A stretch of DNA of 34,573 nt from DATLYH01 sp035575035 (GTDB lineage Bacteria; Planctomycetota; Planctomycetia; Gemmatales; Gemmataceae): the NCBI GenBank assembly GCA_035575035.1, contig DATLYH010000222.1, forward strand, positions 1 to 34,573, read 5' to 3'. A program made the translations under genes and the position numbers. Below the pieces are notes generated by a model, which had not been told where the DNA came from, made no database searches, and saw only the letters and a list, made by a program, of their open reading frames with translations. The first letter of the stretch is position 1. Each line of letters begins with the position of its first letter. Shown piece by piece: positions 33,433 through 34,573 of the stretch.

Positions 33433-33873
33433 CTATCCCCGGCTCAGCAGCGCGGCGACAAACTGCACGAGCTGCTTGACGCTGACGTACTGGCCGAGCG
33501 TGAGTTCGTCGATCAGGTACATGGCGCCGGCGACATCGATCACGCCGAAGGTGTACGGCAGCTTCTTGCCCTTCCACGTCCGGACGGCCGCCGCCAGGTT
33601 GCCGACCCGCTTGGAGAGGTTCTGCCAGAAATCGTACTTGGCCTCCAGGCGGTCCCGCTTCTGCACCAGCATGCCGAGCTGGTAGTAGCGCTTGGCGGCC
33701 TGGCAGAGGTCGTGCCGGTTTCCGTTACCCGGCCGGAAGTTCGCCTGGTTCAAGACCCGGTCCGCCTCGGCGGCGACGCGGTAGTACTTCTTCTCCAGGC
33801 GGTGGACGCGGCCCCGGATGAGGAAGGCGGCCGCGCCGAGGACGAGAAGCAGCAGCGTGTACAGTAGGATCAT
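33433..33873 (-). CDS. Small membrane-anchored protein of unknown function
   Basis: 146 residues. An N-terminal membrane helix (MILLYTLLLLVLGAAAFLI, residues 1-19) is followed by a basic, helical, probably coiled-coil cytoplasmic part (about 20-95) rich in Arg and Lys, and a C-terminal segment with two hydrophobic patches (GVIDVAGAMYLIDEL, VKQLVQFVAALL). Not recognised as a named family. GGAGG (in GAGGGAGGACCC) lies 5 nt before ATG 33873, which decides against the longer frame to 34002. The gap to the TadE-like gene upstream is 282 nt and shows no recognised feature; whether the two are linked is unclear. Confidence 0.68.
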   Translation of the reverse strand: MILLYTLLLLVLGAAAFLIRGRVHRLEKKYYRVAAEADRVLNQANFRPGNGNRHDLCQAAKRYYQLGMLVQKRDRLEAKYDFWQNLSKRVGNLAAAVRTWKGKKLPYTFGVIDVAGAMYLIDELTLGQYVSVKQLVQFVAALLSRG

Positions 33874-34155
33874 GGGTCCTCCCTCTCGGTGTTCGGGCGG
33901 CCCTGGCCTGCCGCCGAGATGCGCAAGAATGGAGCGAATCGGACGGGCGAGGACGGGGGGCGATGTTCCGTTCGCCGACCGTGCGTCTAATAGAGTCCCC
34001 AACCCGGCCCAAGGTTCACGATTTCACCGGAGGGAGAAGATTTGCCGTCCCGGATGATTCCCGGTCTCCCCGGATCGGCGTTTCCTTTCCATGGATGACG
34101 CCGCGGGGGCCGAAAACCTGTCGCATTGAAGAGAGGCCCACCGGTCCCAAGACGC

Positions 34156-34572
34156 TCAACTGCTGGGGGCGAACTTCGGCATGCTCGGCGACATTCTCAT
34201 GGTGACCTTTCGAACAATATCCACTTTTGCCGGGACGCCAGGGAAGTTGGTGAGGGAGTGGAAGGTCCATCGGACCGTCACGCGGACGTAGCGGGAGGAG
34301 TTGGTCGGAGCAGTGCTGAAGGGGCCCTCCGGCTCGCTCGCATACTCGATGGTGTAAGTCGGCGTTGGGTTCAGATTGGCAGCATCCTTGGTGATTGCCT
34401 CATCCGCGCTTCGGTAGCCATAGATGTCGTTGTAGACGTAGTTGGCGTTGGGGTAGTTGCTGCAATAGTAGGCGCCGTTGCGGGCGCAGTTCTCCAGCGT
34501 CACCCCGAAATAAAAGATACGGGCATAATCAATCGCGATGACGAACAGAAAGCAGAGAAACGGCAGCAGCAC
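34156..34572 (-). CDS. TadE-like pseudopilin or pilus assembly protein (5' partial)
   Basis: At least 138 residues; the frame is open to the right edge, so the N-terminus is outside the window. The visible start, LLPFLCFLFVIAIDYARIFYFGVTLENCARNGAYY, matches the TadE/TadG membrane helix followed by the conserved xxARxGA(x)Y region, which normally follows a short basic leader and a VEFALV-type stretch not seen here. The rest is extracytoplasmic beta-rich sequence with Tyr/Asn clusters and a C-terminal VRWTFHSLTNFPGVP segment typical of TadE. It belongs to tight-adherence (Flp) type pilus biogenesis. A further tad gene may lie past the right edge. Confidence 0.82.
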   Translation of the reverse strand: MLLPFLCFLFVIAIDYARIFYFGVTLENCARNGAYYCSNYPNANYVYNDIYGYRSADEAITKDAANLNPTPTYTIEYASEPEGPFSTAPTNSSRYVRVTVRWTFHSLTNFPGVPAKVDIVRKVTMRMSPSMPKFAPSS

Positions 34573-34573
34573 G

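Overview
The window looks like a chromosomal segment of a high-GC planctomycete, probably Gemmataceae-like. This is inferred from gene content: a DUF1559 prepilin-type protein followed by a small lipoprotein, a type I sulfatase, a DUF1080 protein, a very large PQQ-propeller/TPR protein, a prenyltransferase-repeat protein, a Tat-exported DUF362 protein, a TadE-like protein, and many GC-rich intergenic hairpin repeats. No rRNA, tRNA, phage, IS or CRISPR element was found.

Layout. 1-5291 (+): a 5'-truncated M28/glutaminyl-cyclase-like peptidase, a small membrane protein, a Mn-type superoxide dismutase, and a two-gene molybdenum hydroxylase (2Fe-2S subunit plus Tat-exported large subunit, ATGA overlap). 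5414-8018 (-): a zinc-ribbon methyltransferase and an iduronate-type sulfatase. 8624-11455 (+): an MMPL/RND transporter. 11485-13029 (-): an FGGY sugar kinase. 13201-19403 (+): a secreted alpha/beta hydrolase, DUF1559 protein, lipoprotein, BNR-type secreted protein, and a DUF104-like/PIN toxin-antitoxin pair. 19452-25670 (-): prenyltransferase-repeat protein and the giant propeller protein. 26230-27312 (+): a radical SAM/SPASM-like protein. 27476-32544 (-): DUF362, DUF1080, an ACT-like/Ser-Thr kinase fusion and a sugar nucleotidyltransferase. 33007-33327 (+): a small lipoprotein. 33433-34572 (-): a small membrane protein and a TadE-like protein running off the right edge.

Most of the set points to envelope and extracytoplasmic work: secreted hydrolases, sulfatase, lipoproteins, exported oxidoreductase, large secreted propeller. 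No single pathway links them; the only tight linkages are the molybdenum hydroxylase pair, the toxin-antitoxin pair, DUF1080-DUF362, and probably propeller-prenyltransferase.

The most unusual content is intergenic. Three arrays of G/C-tract hairpins bounded by ~25 bp inverted terminal repeats occupy three of the four divergent intergenic regions and none of the convergent ones. A second family is a five-unit, exactly 66-bp tandem array whose edge supplies the last codons of the nucleotidyltransferase and whose unit recurs downstream of the molybdenum hydroxylase. A third family carries a GCGTCAGC core. There is also a strong intrinsic terminator between two divergent genes with no obvious gene in front of it, suggesting a small RNA or a leader attenuator.
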